A DNA stretch of 64,000 bases, from assembly GCA_016271365.2 (NCBI GenBank), contig CM028132.1, positions 587,147,001-587,211,000 on the forward strand, read 5' to 3'. A program made the position numbers and the translations under genes. Below, in pieces: positions 42,424-52,984 of the stretch. The notes under the pieces were generated by a model. It was not told where the DNA came from and did no database searches. It saw only the letters and a program-made list of their open reading frames with translations. The DNA comes from Neoceratodus forsteri. Lineage: Eukaryota; Chordata; Ceratodontiformes; Ceratodontidae. Position 1 is the first letter of the stretch, and each line of letters opens with the position of its first letter.

Positions 42424-44307
42424 TGTAACCCCCCTGCAAATGGGGGTTCCCAAAAGTCTTCCAGGAGCTTGTCTAAATGCTCCATGTCTGGGCAGTGTTC
42501 GGCATCTGAGCTGTTTAAATGTGGTTCCAAGTGAGTGCTACTTGAACCTCCACGTACTGTCTCTTTAACAGCTGTCTGCTTGCAGACTTAATTAGTTTGT
42601 ATGGGGGGACTATGTGTTCTAATGCTCAAATCCTGCCTGGGCTGCTGTCAATTCGCTCCATTTCTGCCGTTGCTACATGTGCAGAGGGAGCCTTGTTGAA
42701 AGATATAACTGTTTGCCAGGAATCATTTAGAGTGACTGAGAAAATGTAGTTTGTCTAACCTATCTTCATTTCAGCATGAACTGTTTCAGTGTAACTTTTT
42801 CATTTTGGCCCTGAATTGCTGACTTGGACCAATCAGGATGATAGGGAGACCCTAAAATGGAGCCTGTGGATGAATCAGAACTTGGACTCTCAATTTTGAG
42901 CCAGCCACAAGGGGATTATATGGGCAGTGACTCTGGGAAATGTAGTTTTAACCTTGGCGCCTTTTTCCACCAACAGAGGGAGTCTTATTGTGAGTGACAG
43001 CCCAACCAGCCAACAGAATAGTGTGGAGCTAAAGGAAATGCCCAGCTCTATGACTGGAAAGATTAGATCAGTTGTGATTGTGAAGAGAGAAGGAGCTCTG
43101 TGCTTCTGCGGTGTATAGTTTCACGCGGGAATCGCGTGTGAGGCCCTGAGGTTCGGCCTGCAGCTGTCGTAAGTGCCAGTTTGGACTGAATCCAATTTGT
43201 GAGTAGAAAGAAGGAAGTCTGAAGAGTGGAAACCAGGCTCACCCTGTAGAAGACTGGAGAAATTGCTGAATCGCACTCGGTCTGTCAGGAACTGAAGCTG
43301 CTGTGTGTGCTTCTGGGTATTTTGCAGTAAGTGCGATCGGTATTGAGGAGCAGCCTGCCTGGTATAGTACTTTCCTTTTACATATGAATGTGTGAAGTGC
43401 TTGTGGGGAATCACTATTTAAAATCTCCTGTACTGTGTGCTGTGTGTTGAAGCTGGAAGCAAATCCCAGCTTGTCTCGGACTGAATCCGTTTGCTATGAA
43501 CTGCGGTGGGGTCCAGTCACAAGGACCTTGTCTCCATGCCCTGTTGTTCTGGCAATCCAGAAGAACATCCACCATCCGGTCCTCAACTTGGGGATTGTGA
43601 GTACAAATCAGGGTATTCCCCTGCAGCCTGTTTCCAATCACAAGTGTCATCTAATTCTTATTGTTTCACTGTTTCATGGACTGAGCCATCAGGCTCTGGA
43701 TTACAGTTGGGTGTTGTGCATATATTTTCTTCTACAGGGCCCTATCCATCTGCACCTGCCAGCCAACCCCAGACAATGGGCCTGGCTAGTCCCCCCCCAA
43801 AACCTGGGTACCCAGAGTGTGACTTTTCAGACCCTGTATGTGTGCACAGTACTGTGATTTAATGCCACCAATTAACCTGATTTCCCCCTCCCGTGTTACT
43901 GTCCCCTAAATAAATCAGATTTGTTGTTGTTATACTATATACTGTCTGTGGTGTTGGTACTTACGGAAACAGTATTGTATTTTGCTGTGTATGTTGTTTC
44001 ACCTTATTTTACAGGAGGTCCTCAGAGACATGCTGCAGAATTAGTCTCGAGGGTAAGTGGTACCTTATGAGTGAACCGTGTGTATTTGTGGAGTATTGGG
44101 ACTGTAACCCCTGTGTACTGTGTGAGCCATTAGAGGGAATAAAAGGGGGTCTCAGTGTCCCAGAGGGCTGTGACCAAGCTAGTCTAACCACTACAAACCC
44201 TGACCTCTGGGTGGAGGCACCCGCAATTGAACCTAGGCCCCTCAACCTGTTAGTAGCCAAGCAGGCAGGGGTAGTAGCCCTTGGGATAGCTCCACCTAGG
44301 GGTTACA
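42424..44307. mobile_element. Possible solo LTR (or large TIR element)
   Basis: The segment starts TGTAACCCC (42424-42432) and ends GGGGTTACA (44299-44307), so it has 5'-TG...CA-3' ends and a perfect 9-bp inverted terminus. TATA flanks both sides (42420-42423, 44308-44311), a 4-bp duplication as retrovirus-like elements make. AATAAA occurs at about 43909. It has no gag or pol sequence and all frames are broken. A length of 1884 bp is long for an LTR, so a non-autonomous DNA element is the alternative. Confidence 0.45.
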
Positions 44308-44334
44308 TATACCCCAGTGGAAATTTCAGAATAC

Positions 44335-44640
44335 ACTATTACAAAACCCTAAGTTCATTCCAAGATTAAAAAAACAAATAGAAGAGTTTTAGACATTTAA
44401 CTACAACAAACAAAAGAAAGTATGTGAAATCTGGGATGCATTTACGTTACAATCAGAGGAATAATAATTTCATATCAGATTACTCAAAATAGAACACAAA
44501 AAGAAAAAAAATGAATAAAATGATACAGAGATAATGGACTTACAAGAAAAACTAAGCCAACAGAACTTCAACATACAAGATGTATTAGAACAAAAAATAC
44601 AAGAGAAAATGTGTAGAGTAATGAAAGTAGTGGAAATATA
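44335..44640 (+). pseudogene. L1 ORF2 linker remnant, part 1
   Basis: One frame with stops reads NKQKKVCEIWDAFTLQSEE, then MDLQEKLSQQNFN, the WDAFKAYLRG plus coiled linker that follows the endonuclease in L1 ORF2. It is A-rich, like L1 coding strands. It continues at 45105 beyond an insertion of hairpin elements. Confidence 0.55.
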
Positions 44641-44657
44641 GGATAGTGTATGGTTAC

Positions 44658-44787
44658 CCATAGACTACAAGGCTATTCTTCCACCGGGTGGATACAATGC
44701 CGACTGATGACCTTGAGAGTGAAGCTCGAGAGGTCTCCAAGTCGGCATTGTATCTACGAGGTGAAAGAATAGCCTTGTAGTGTATGG
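44658..44787. mobile_element. Hairpin (foldback) element B
   Basis: CCATAGACTACAAGGCTATT...CCACC..GGATACAATGCCGAC pairs with GTCGGCATTGTATCTAC...GAGGTGAAAGAATAGCC and TTGTAGTGTATGG. The centre GAGTGAAGCTCGAGAGGTCTCC (44717-44738, in two halves) is shared with element A apart from one base, while the arms differ. Non-coding. Confidence 0.7.
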
Positions 44788-44804
44788 CTAACCATATACT
44801 GTTC

Positions 44805-45093
44805 TTTATAGTGTATGGTGCCTGAAAAAAGACAAAAAGAGACTCACTTTTCCATATTTTCGCTCAGTTCTGCTGAGGTCGTCGATTCACAACTGCCGCT
44901 GCCCAGCACACTCGCGTGCCCCTCTCACACAGCAAGGGACGAATCAGGAAGTCTGCTGTAGCCTCTTGTATTATGACGTCCTCACTAACACAGAACGAAA
45001 AGTCGTTGAGTGAGGACGTCACTACTGCAGCAGAACACCTTTTTGTGGTGTATGGATTTCCATACACAACCGCATTCCACCATACACTATAAA
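44805..45093. mobile_element. Element D: MITE with 16-bp terminal inverted repeats
   Basis: TTTATAGTGTATGGTG at 44805-44820 is the exact inverse of CACCATACACTATAAA ending at 45093. Inside, TGACGTCCTCACT... and AGTGAGGACGTCACTACTGC form another inverted pair. It lies directly right of element B, as element C lies right of element A. Confidence 0.65.
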
Positions 45094-45099
45094 TCTCTT

Positions 45100-45168
45100 A
45101 AGACTCAAAAATAAACTTTACTATCATACAGACAAATCAGGTCAATTATTAGCTTATGCATTAAAAAA
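45100..45168 (+). pseudogene. L1 ORF2 linker remnant, part 2
   Basis: KLYYHTDKSGQLLAYALKK (45114-45170) is the conserved YYEHGDKAGRLLA-type L1 block that precedes the RT. It directly continues the order of 44335-44640 once the hairpin elements are removed. Confidence 0.6.
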
Positions 45169-47439
45169 AGTTTTTCTTGGGCTGGAGTGATGGGATTTAG
45201 GTGCTTTTTATGTTCTCTTCTTGAGAGACTATATTAATGGTGTTATACATTATCTACGCTTATTCAGTAAAACTGAAACCAGCAAGGCAATAATGCTGCT
45301 ACTTAACATTATAGTAAGTGCAGAGCCCCAGTGTGGATATGACTTACAGCCTACTTGTGTAGGTTGGGATCTTAGTTCCATATTTAATGTTTTGTTTGCA
45401 CCCCCCTTTCCCCCCAAAAAATAGCTTTCTGTGAATATAGGGTTCATCTCTATGGGCAGTGCTGTGGAGCTTGAGAAGGACATAACCCCATGCCTCTCAT
45501 ATGGTTTACAGGTAATGGTACTTCTTCTTGGAGGTGAGTGAACAACAGATGCTGGCTAAGTACAGGTTAGCTCATGATACTGTCTTGTACCAGTGCACTG
45601 AGCAGAAGGATGACCTACAGTCAGTGCTTTCTGGGAATAGGCTGCTTTCATATGCCATCAGGTTAGCTTATGGATCCCACCCTCCCAGCAACAAGGGTTG
45701 CGAGGGTGCTGAGACCACAACCAGCTCACTGTGTGAAAATAAAAATAGTTATCCCTGTGCTTTAGTGAAAATGTCCATTGTTGGTACATTTAGCAGTGCA
45801 ATGTATTCTTGCCCAGTTGCCCTAATGTATATTTAACATAACATCCTGTCAGCAGGCACAAAAGGCCAAGGGGCAAGGGCTACGCCTCTGGATGCCCCCA
45901 TAAATGTGGAAGCAGCGCATAGCCCGAATTGAACCAACCATACACACATGGCCAGACAGACACAGACAGTGACCTGAACCACTCCCTTGGCTTTTCTCTC
46001 CTCAGACTGAGCTGACTCTCTGACTGAGCCAAGGATAAGAGGAGCCAAAAGAGTGATATGTGTGTGAGCATCAAAAAAAGTAATTTTCAAAGCAGCCAAG
46101 ACTCAGCAACTGCAACCCTACCTACCGGCTGCCACTGTGCTGTACCTCACATGGCCTGGTGCTGGCTCTGCTGGCTCCAAAACGTCCCCGGCCCCCCATT
46201 TCTCAGTCAGCCCTGAATCTGATCCAGCTCTGTTGGGCTCCTGTTCCAAAAGTCATCATCCTGCATTTAATGATGGCTTATGGCTGGCAGCTAGCAGTCC
46301 TGGGATAAAAAGCACTGGTGCTTGAGTTGTGCATCCTCCTGTGAAGCAGCTTCATGAGCAGCAAAGTAATGGTGTCAAAACTGCCTAGTACTGCAGGGCA
46401 AATGCGTGCCAGCCCATGTGACTACAGTGGTTCATTTATCCCTAGATATGTGACCCCCCCAAGCCATGCTGCATCCAGTCCACACTGTAATCAAATTCAA
46501 TGGGCAAAAAATAAATTTGAAGGAGCTGGGTGCTACCATTTTATTTATTTTTTTACTAGTGTGTACAATGATATTGGGGGGCACATGTCCCCTTGGGCTG
46601 TATGGGCATGATGCCACTTGGAGAATGCTAGTTCACCCATTTTTGTATTATACGTAGGTTCTAGCAACAAAGACTTGCCAGATAACCTCAGAAACTAAGA
46701 GCTATTGGAAGTTAAGAGTTTTAGGTTGCCTTGCTTTATTCACTTTCATATATCACCTTCTTCTGTCTCATTATTACCATAAAAACACAGGGTCTTAGCA
46801 GCAGTAGTCTAAGCTATGAACTGCACAATCAAGCAGATGGGATAGACCTCTTGGTGCCTGTCTCAGCTGACATTTTCATATGTTCATATGTCTTTAATCT
46901 TTAGCCGTTTGGTGTTTTGTATATGCAAGGTCTAGAAGTCCCCTTGTTAGTGTTTCCTCCCTCAGGTCTCAGTCTATTATGGGTTTATGCAGGTTGCAGT
47001 AGCTGTTTTTTGTTATTACTCCTGCTAGTGGTCTCAAACATGGGTCATTAAACTCCTGCTTGAGGGAGTGTATTCAATAGTTTAGTTAATTGCATGGTAC
47101 CTCCACCCAGAGAAATGTTTGTGGGCCTGATGTAAGTATGGCACAGCCCCTGGGATTCAATACCTCCCCACAGGAACAATCTACACATGAAACAACTTTA
47201 GTGCAACCACACACCCCTCAGAGCATGCAACTTATACTGTGCAAATGACATATACCCAGATAGGCTGTATAAAAAAAAAAAATAACAGGGCCCTTATTTA
47301 GTGTCAGCTTGCAGGCCCTAAGAAGAAAGGGTGTTAGGCAATTTGAGGCAGTAAGTTAAACTCCAGCTGGTTCTTCTATGCCTATCCAGGCCCACTTACA
47401 TACACGTGGGCTGCATTTCCCTTGCCCTCATGGTCCAGC
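45169..47439. other. Unique sequence, no gene seen
   Basis: About 2.3 kb with frames under 105 codons and no recognisable domain or repeat. A 14-A run occurs near 47271. Confidence 0.45.
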
Positions 47440-47795
47440 CAAAATATGGAAACATATAAACTGGTGGCAGATAAGGGTCACATGGCCCATTCAGTCAGCC
47501 CTTGGTTGTTGCATTGCTTATGCTGTAGACCCCTCCAGGTCTGCGGCACTTTATTTTCCACCTTTATCTATCCCTTATGATTCCTTGGGCCTATGCCAGG
47601 CTTTTTTGAATCCCACCACTGTTTTTGCCTCCACTACCTCCACTGGAAGATTATTCCAGGCATCCACCACCCTTTATGTGAAAAAGTATTTCCTCACATC
47701 TCTCCTGAACCTACCCCCCCCCCAGCTTCATATCATGGCCCCTTGTTCTGGAACACCTTTTACTCAGAAAAATACCTCTCACCTCCCACATATAT
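47440..47795 (-). mobile_element. CR1 3' end, 5'-truncated
   Basis: The plus strand opens GAAACATATAAACTGGTGGC, CAGATAAGGGTCACATGGCC (complement of the CR1 3' terminus). The sequence for the conserved VDAWNNLP-type block (GGCATCCACCACC, ~47660), the YFLT block (AAGTATTTCCTCACATC) and the terminal coding block (CCTTGTTCTGGAACACC) follow to 47795. Confidence 0.85.
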
Positions 47796-49015
47796 ATGCA
47801 GTATGCACCTAGGCTATGCTTTCAGTGCCTTTTCAAACTCAATCCACTATACAGTAACTCACCACACAACACACATCACAGAAGCTGCTTGCCCAGCTGA
47901 ACTGGTGGACACTACCTGCTCCCCACTGGTGCGGGCATTAATACCCTTAGTTACTAAGAGCTCCCAGTATGTCACTGTGTACCCTGCCATGGAAACAGTG
48001 TAGCCCTGATGACATAGCATATCATTGTCTAACAGTGGTGCACTTAAACAGTATAAAAGAATGCTTTGCAAATTAACAACCCCAAACCCAAAGGCTCGTA
48101 AACTGAAAAAGGGTATATGTAAATCCTGTCCAGATGGGCTTTATAAAATGCTTTCCCACAACTACGGCACAAAGCGATGCAGGTGCAGGGCAAGCCATGA
48201 GTTTACTCGTGGTTCTCCCAGACTGGGGATCTCCCTTGATGCACAGGAGGATGGTGCCGTTGCAGCAAGTCCCTTTCTGGCTGGTTTCACTCTCTTTCTC
48301 CCTCCCTCACTCTGGAGGCCTCTGATGCCAGCTGTTGTGTAAGCATGCAATAATTTAATGGAGGCTCCCTAGGACTTATATCGCACTCCTCCTTGAGTTT
48401 GTATGCATTGCCTATGCAGCACACCATAGACTCCTCTGGCTCAGACAGAAGAGTCATGCTGTTATTCAACCCTTGATTCTTCCAATATCACGGTAGTGCA
48501 GATGAGTTCCTAAAACATTTCAAACCAACACCAAGCTAAGACGTAACTTAAAATGGATCTATGAAAGATCCAGTCCTCCTCCTAGTAAAATAAACAAAGT
48601 TACAGTTGAGGGAGGGGTTCTCATGCTAAATTAGAAAAAAGTTTGTTTTTATTTGGAACCAGAAGGGTCCATTCACTTATCAGTAGAGCTGCTGTTCTTC
48701 CCATAATCCATTCTTAAAGATGGATGGTGGTCAGCATGATGGTGCCAGGGAGTTGAGAGAATGGATGAGATGGGGACACTGTCACTCTCTCCCCAAGCAG
48801 TTGATTGTGTGCTGGCTGTTGCTAATCCCAATAATCCCCCATCCCCACCCCATTAGAGCTGCAACTGCTCATTTTGTGATGACTGATAGCCCCGCCACCA
48901 CCACCACCACCATCATCTGAGGACCTAGTGAAAACTGAAATCATTTCAAGACAGGAATGTGCCCAGAACCTGAATCAGCCCCAGATCTATGAGACTGGCT
49001 GCCTGAGCCACCAGA
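47796..49015. other. Unique sequence, no gene seen; short (CCA)n
   Basis: (CCA)n at about 48894-48914. Frames are short and unmatched. Confidence 0.45.
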
Positions 49016-49130
49016 ATTATTTATTTATTTAGTTAGTTTTTGCTGACCAGGTGGGTGCGTTAGACAATGCAATGCCTATTTTCAGGCATGACCTGAGAGA
49101 TTACAAGGAAAAACAATGTAAAATACAAAA
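49016..49130 (-). mobile_element. SINE-like element, inverted copy of 8475-8622 family
   Basis: TTATTTATTTATTTAG (inverted tail), then TTTTTGCTGACCAGGTGGG and CAATGCCTATTTTCAGGCA, the complement of the 8545-8620 segment. No coding sequence. Confidence 0.6.
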
Positions 49131-49294
49131 ACAGCAAAGTTACAACAATTTTAAAGAAATTGTAAAAACAGTAGGACATTAGATTATATCAGGCAGGAAT
49201 CAGTAATCCTCAACCAGTAAGGTGATAAAGAAACAGCACAAAGACTGTGGTATAACCAAAACCAGTGGCCACAAAGGGTCAAAGCATACACCTA

Positions 49295-49400
49295 CCCTAC
49301 CAGCCAGAATGTCCGTCTGACTGGCCAGAATGCCCTCCTGACCTGCCACAATGGTCACCATGATCCGCTTGAAAGCCCACCCTGACCCAACAGAATGGCC
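49295..49400. repeat. Short degenerate tandem repeat
   Basis: CCAGAATGTCCGTCTGACTGG, CCAGAATGCCCTCCTGACC, CCACAATGGTCACC and ACAGAATGGCCATTCTGG give a ~24-bp period with two to four diverged units. Confidence 0.45.
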
Positions 49401-50079
49401 ATTCTGGAAGAACAGACTGGACATTCCATTGTATTCTGGTGGTTATTCAGAATGGCTGGGAGAATATTTCAGCCTGTCTGGTGCTCATTGTGGTGGGTTG
49501 ATGATTCCAGGGGTCAGGGCAGCAGTACCAGTAAGCTGGCGACATTCTAACTGGTTTCAGTAGGAAAATAGAATTGCCCTGGTTCTGGGAACATTCTAGT
49601 TCTCGATTGGTTCCAGTTTTCACCCAGCAGCAGCAAGAAAATAATCCAGCAATACTTTAGAACTCCCCAAGGCACTTTAGTGGCGATGGTGCTTTGACTT
49701 GGCACTGCTTCAAAACATTTTTGGAGTTGGGGAGTCTATCTGGTCCCCAACCCCATCATCAGGCACTCACTTCAATTGGGTTAAAAATATTTATCTTACT
49801 TACAGTAGCACTAGTGAGGTTGCAATGCAGTAATGCTGCAGTATATCACAAAATGCTACAGTATACTGCAGTGAACAGTGTAATTTAATGACAATTAAGC
49901 CCTTTTGTCATGCAGTATTTTGTGACATGTCATTTACTGTAAGTATCTGTGTTGCATTGTGGCTGGCTACACTGTAATTCTTCTTTCAGTCATTCCCATG
50001 AACTGCTCATTGCATGACTGATTTAGTAGCTGATAGCTTGCCTTAGCCTCTGCAGTACTCCACTCCTCTCCAAGAATGT
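49401..50079. other. No gene seen
   Basis: Unique sequence. CAGTATATCACAAAATGCT (~49838) and a partly inverse GCAGTATTTTGTGACATG (~49912) form a loose inverted pair. Nothing coding. Confidence 0.4.
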
Positions 50080-50229
50080 TATTTATTCATATATTTTGTG
50101 GCTAGGAAATTATGCTGGATTAGGGATCATTTTACAGGCAAGACCTGGGCCCCTATGGAAGAGTGACAAGTATGTTGGCTGTTTAGCGAAAGCCCACCAC
50201 GGGATGCCAATTTTTTTTTTTTATGGGGA

Positions 50230-51330
50230 CTGTGCAGGGGTGGGGGGCACAAAAGGCAGACATCCTGAACAAATACTTTTTTCAGTGTTTGCAGAAGATG
50301 GAGAAGGTGAGAGGCCACAAAAAGTGAAAATAAAAGCTTGGGAGGGAGGTGGATACTAATCCTTTTTTGGAGGAGAGAGTCCTGAAGGGACTTGTTAATC
50401 TGAACGTGGACAAAGCAATAGGGCCGGATGGGGTGCATCCAAGAGTAATGAAGGAGCCCAGGGAAATACTGGCTGCACCACTAACATTTCTATTTAACAG
50501 CTCACTGGAAACAGGTGTGGTTCTGGAGTACTGGAGGAGGGTGGATGTAGACTCACTACACAAAAGTGGTAGTGGTGAGGAGGCTGGCAATTATAGGCCA
50601 GTCAGCCTGACATTGGTGGTGGGAAAGTTAATGGAATCACTGCTGAAGGAAAAGATTATGGAATATCTTGAATCCAGTGGGTTACAAGATCCAAGGCAGC
50701 ATGGTTTCACAAGGGGGAGGTCATGTCTAATGAATCTGACAGATTTATTTGACAGGGTGACCAAGTAACTAGATCAGGGTGGAGCAGTGGATGTTTCCTA
50801 CCTAGATTTCAGTAAGGTGCTCAACACCGTTCCACATAGGAGACTAATAAGCAAGCTGCATTGCTTAGAAGTGGGACCAAAGGTAGTAAGCTGGATAAGA
50901 AACTGGTAAGAGGATAGGTGACATGGCGGTGGTAACTGGGGTTCACTCCAAGGAAGGGAGGTTGACCAGCAGGGTGCCTAAGGGATCAGAACTGGGACTG
51001 GTCCCCATTAATATTTTTATAAGTGACATTGCAGTGGAGCTGAAAAGGAAGGGCTGCCTCTTGGTGGATGACACCAAAATCTGCAATACGGTGGACATTC
51101 CAGGGGGGTGAAAAGGGTGAGCAGAGACCTGAGAAAACTAGAGGAGTGGTCATGGTTATGGCAGCTGGGTTTCAATGCAAAAAAGTCCAAATAATACATT
51201 TAGGGCATAGAAACCCAGGGGCAGAGTACAAAATGAGTGGAGTGGTACTGATGACCACCAAGCCAGAAAAGGACCTGGGGGTAATCACATTGGATGACCT
51301 AAAGGTGGCTTCTAATCCCTACTCTTCAGT
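50230..51330 (+). pseudogene. CR1 ORF2 reverse-transcriptase fragment
   Basis: RT runs from ADILNKYFFQCL (~50260) through LVNLNVDKAIGPDGVHPRVM (~50390), VLEYWRRVDVDSLHKS, AGNYRPVSLTLVVGKLMES (~50585) and QHGFTRGRSCLMNLTDLF. Motif A is decayed (VSYLDFSKVLNTVPH, ~50800). Then VPKGSELGLVPINIFISDIA and motif C LLVDDTKICNT (~51065; F-ADD altered) follow, and KDLGVITLDDLKVA at about 51280. It ends before a unique stretch leading to a (CA)n tract. 5'- and 3'-truncated with a few stops; the RT core is among the best preserved here. Confidence 0.87.
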
Positions 51331-51404
51331 GCCAAATTTAGAGGAGCAGGAAAGTGTTGAGGCAAAATCAGACATCCCTGAAAATCAAGGACAGTTAAGA
51401 AGTG

Positions 51405-51406
<2 letters not shown>

Positions 51407-51458
<52 letters not shown>
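51407..51458. repeat. (CA)n microsatellite
   Basis: About 25 CA dinucleotides, interrupted once near the start. Confidence 0.95.
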
Positions 51459-51589
51459 ATCCTCTCAGCATTATCATCCAAATACCTGCTGAATTAAATA
51501 TTTTGCACCTGAACGTAAAATCCTCCGCTAGCAACTTGGACAGAGGTAACAGCCATTTAAAGCAATGTCTTGCAAACAGAGGTTACCTC

Positions 51590-52690
51590 AGATGAATAAT
51601 AATGGAGGCAGATCAGAAGAGAAGGTCATGAGTGGGGTACCACAGGGATCTGCCTTTTGTCCAGTCCTCCTCAATATGTGCATCAGCGACATTGGTGAGG
51701 GAATCCAGGGCAGGCTGTGTCTCTTTGTGGATGACAATAAACTCTGTGGGAGGATGGATAGTGACGAGGGAATTGGGGAAATGCAGAGTGACTTACCAAA
51801 GCTGAAGGGGGTGGTCTAAGGTTTGGCAGCTGAAACTGAAAGCCAAAAGTACAAGGTAATGCTCCTAGGGAACAAGAATCCCAGGTCAGAGTATTGGATG
51901 GGTGGGTGAGACTTTGCACGATGACTGAAGAACAGGACTATGGAGTTATCATTAGTGACTCCCTCAAACAATCAAGTCAGTGCAACAAGGCATATAGCAA
52001 ACTGAGTAGGATGCTGGGTTATATCGGGAGGGGTATTGATAGCAGAAAGGAAGAGGTAATACTTCCCCTAAAATAGATCCTTCGTGGTGAGGCCACACCT
52101 AGAGTACTGCACCCAGTTCTGGAGACCTCAGCTCGGGAAGGATAGGGATAGACTGGAGACGGTGCAGAGCAGGGTAAAAAGAAATGATTCGCTTAGGCCA
52201 AGAGGGCAGGTCCTAGGAGGAGGAACGCCTCAAGGCACAGAAGATGTACCCACTGGAGACCAGAAGGGAGAGGGGAGATATGACAGAGACCTTCAAGTTC
52301 CTAAAATAATTTAACTGGGTGAACTGCAGGGAACTATTTAGCTTGAATTCTAGCTCACAATCATGTGACTATGAGTGGAAATTAACAGGAGGGAGGTTCA
52401 GCAGGGACATGAGGAAGTACTACTTTTTCAGAAAGGGTGGTGGAGCCGTGGAACAGTCTACCAGCCAAAGTGGTAGGTACAAAGCCCATTGGTGGTTTCA
52501 AGCATGGTTTGGACAGTGTGAAGGGTATAGTGGTTGCTCAGTGTGGCAGAAACTGAGGGAAGAATGGGGGGATTGGGTGGTATAGGACCCTGGAGGGACA
52601 ATAGGTCCTACTCTAAACAGGGAACTCAGGCAGACTGGATGGACCGTGGATCTTTTTCTGTCTTCACTGTCTATGTTTCTGTGGATTTTC
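51590..52690 (+). pseudogene. CR1 (second subfamily) ORF2 3' half and 3' end
   Basis: VMSGVPQGSAFCPVLLNMCI (~51630), motif C LFVDDNKLCGRM (~51720), then EDYGVIISDSLKQSSQCNKA, MLGYIGRGIDSRKEEV (~52010), VRPHLEYCTQFWRPQLGK (~52085) and a tail with MRKYYFFRKGGGAVEQ (~52405). The 3' end reads CAGGCAGACTGGATGGACC, then TTTCTGTCTTCACTGTC and TATGTTTCTGTGG. Its terminus differs from the TTCTATG-type CR1s above, so it is another subfamily. 5'-truncated with several stops. Confidence 0.85.
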
Positions 52691-52984
52691 TTCAGGTGTC
52701 AGAAGCATTTAGTTCAGTGCCCAATTAGGTGACAATGTGGGGGGGGTAGTGCAATCTGTATGTATGTAATGAATGACTCACACTGGAGTGCAGAGAACAA
52801 AGGCATTGTGTTTATGCTGCATGCCTTCCAAAATGAACTGTTACAGAATGAAATGTAGTTAGAAAGGCTGTTTGGGGGTTGGGGGATATTTTGATGAATA
52901 TTTAAGGAGACAGTGCCACTGATAGCACCCCCATCTAGTGACAGCCCTGGATGGAGCAATTCTTAGCTATAATGTGGGAATGTG

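Noticed and set aside
43435..43862. Two overlapping ~120-140-codon frames
   Set aside because: Both are open in the same stretch in different frames inside the LTR candidate. Neither resembles a known protein.
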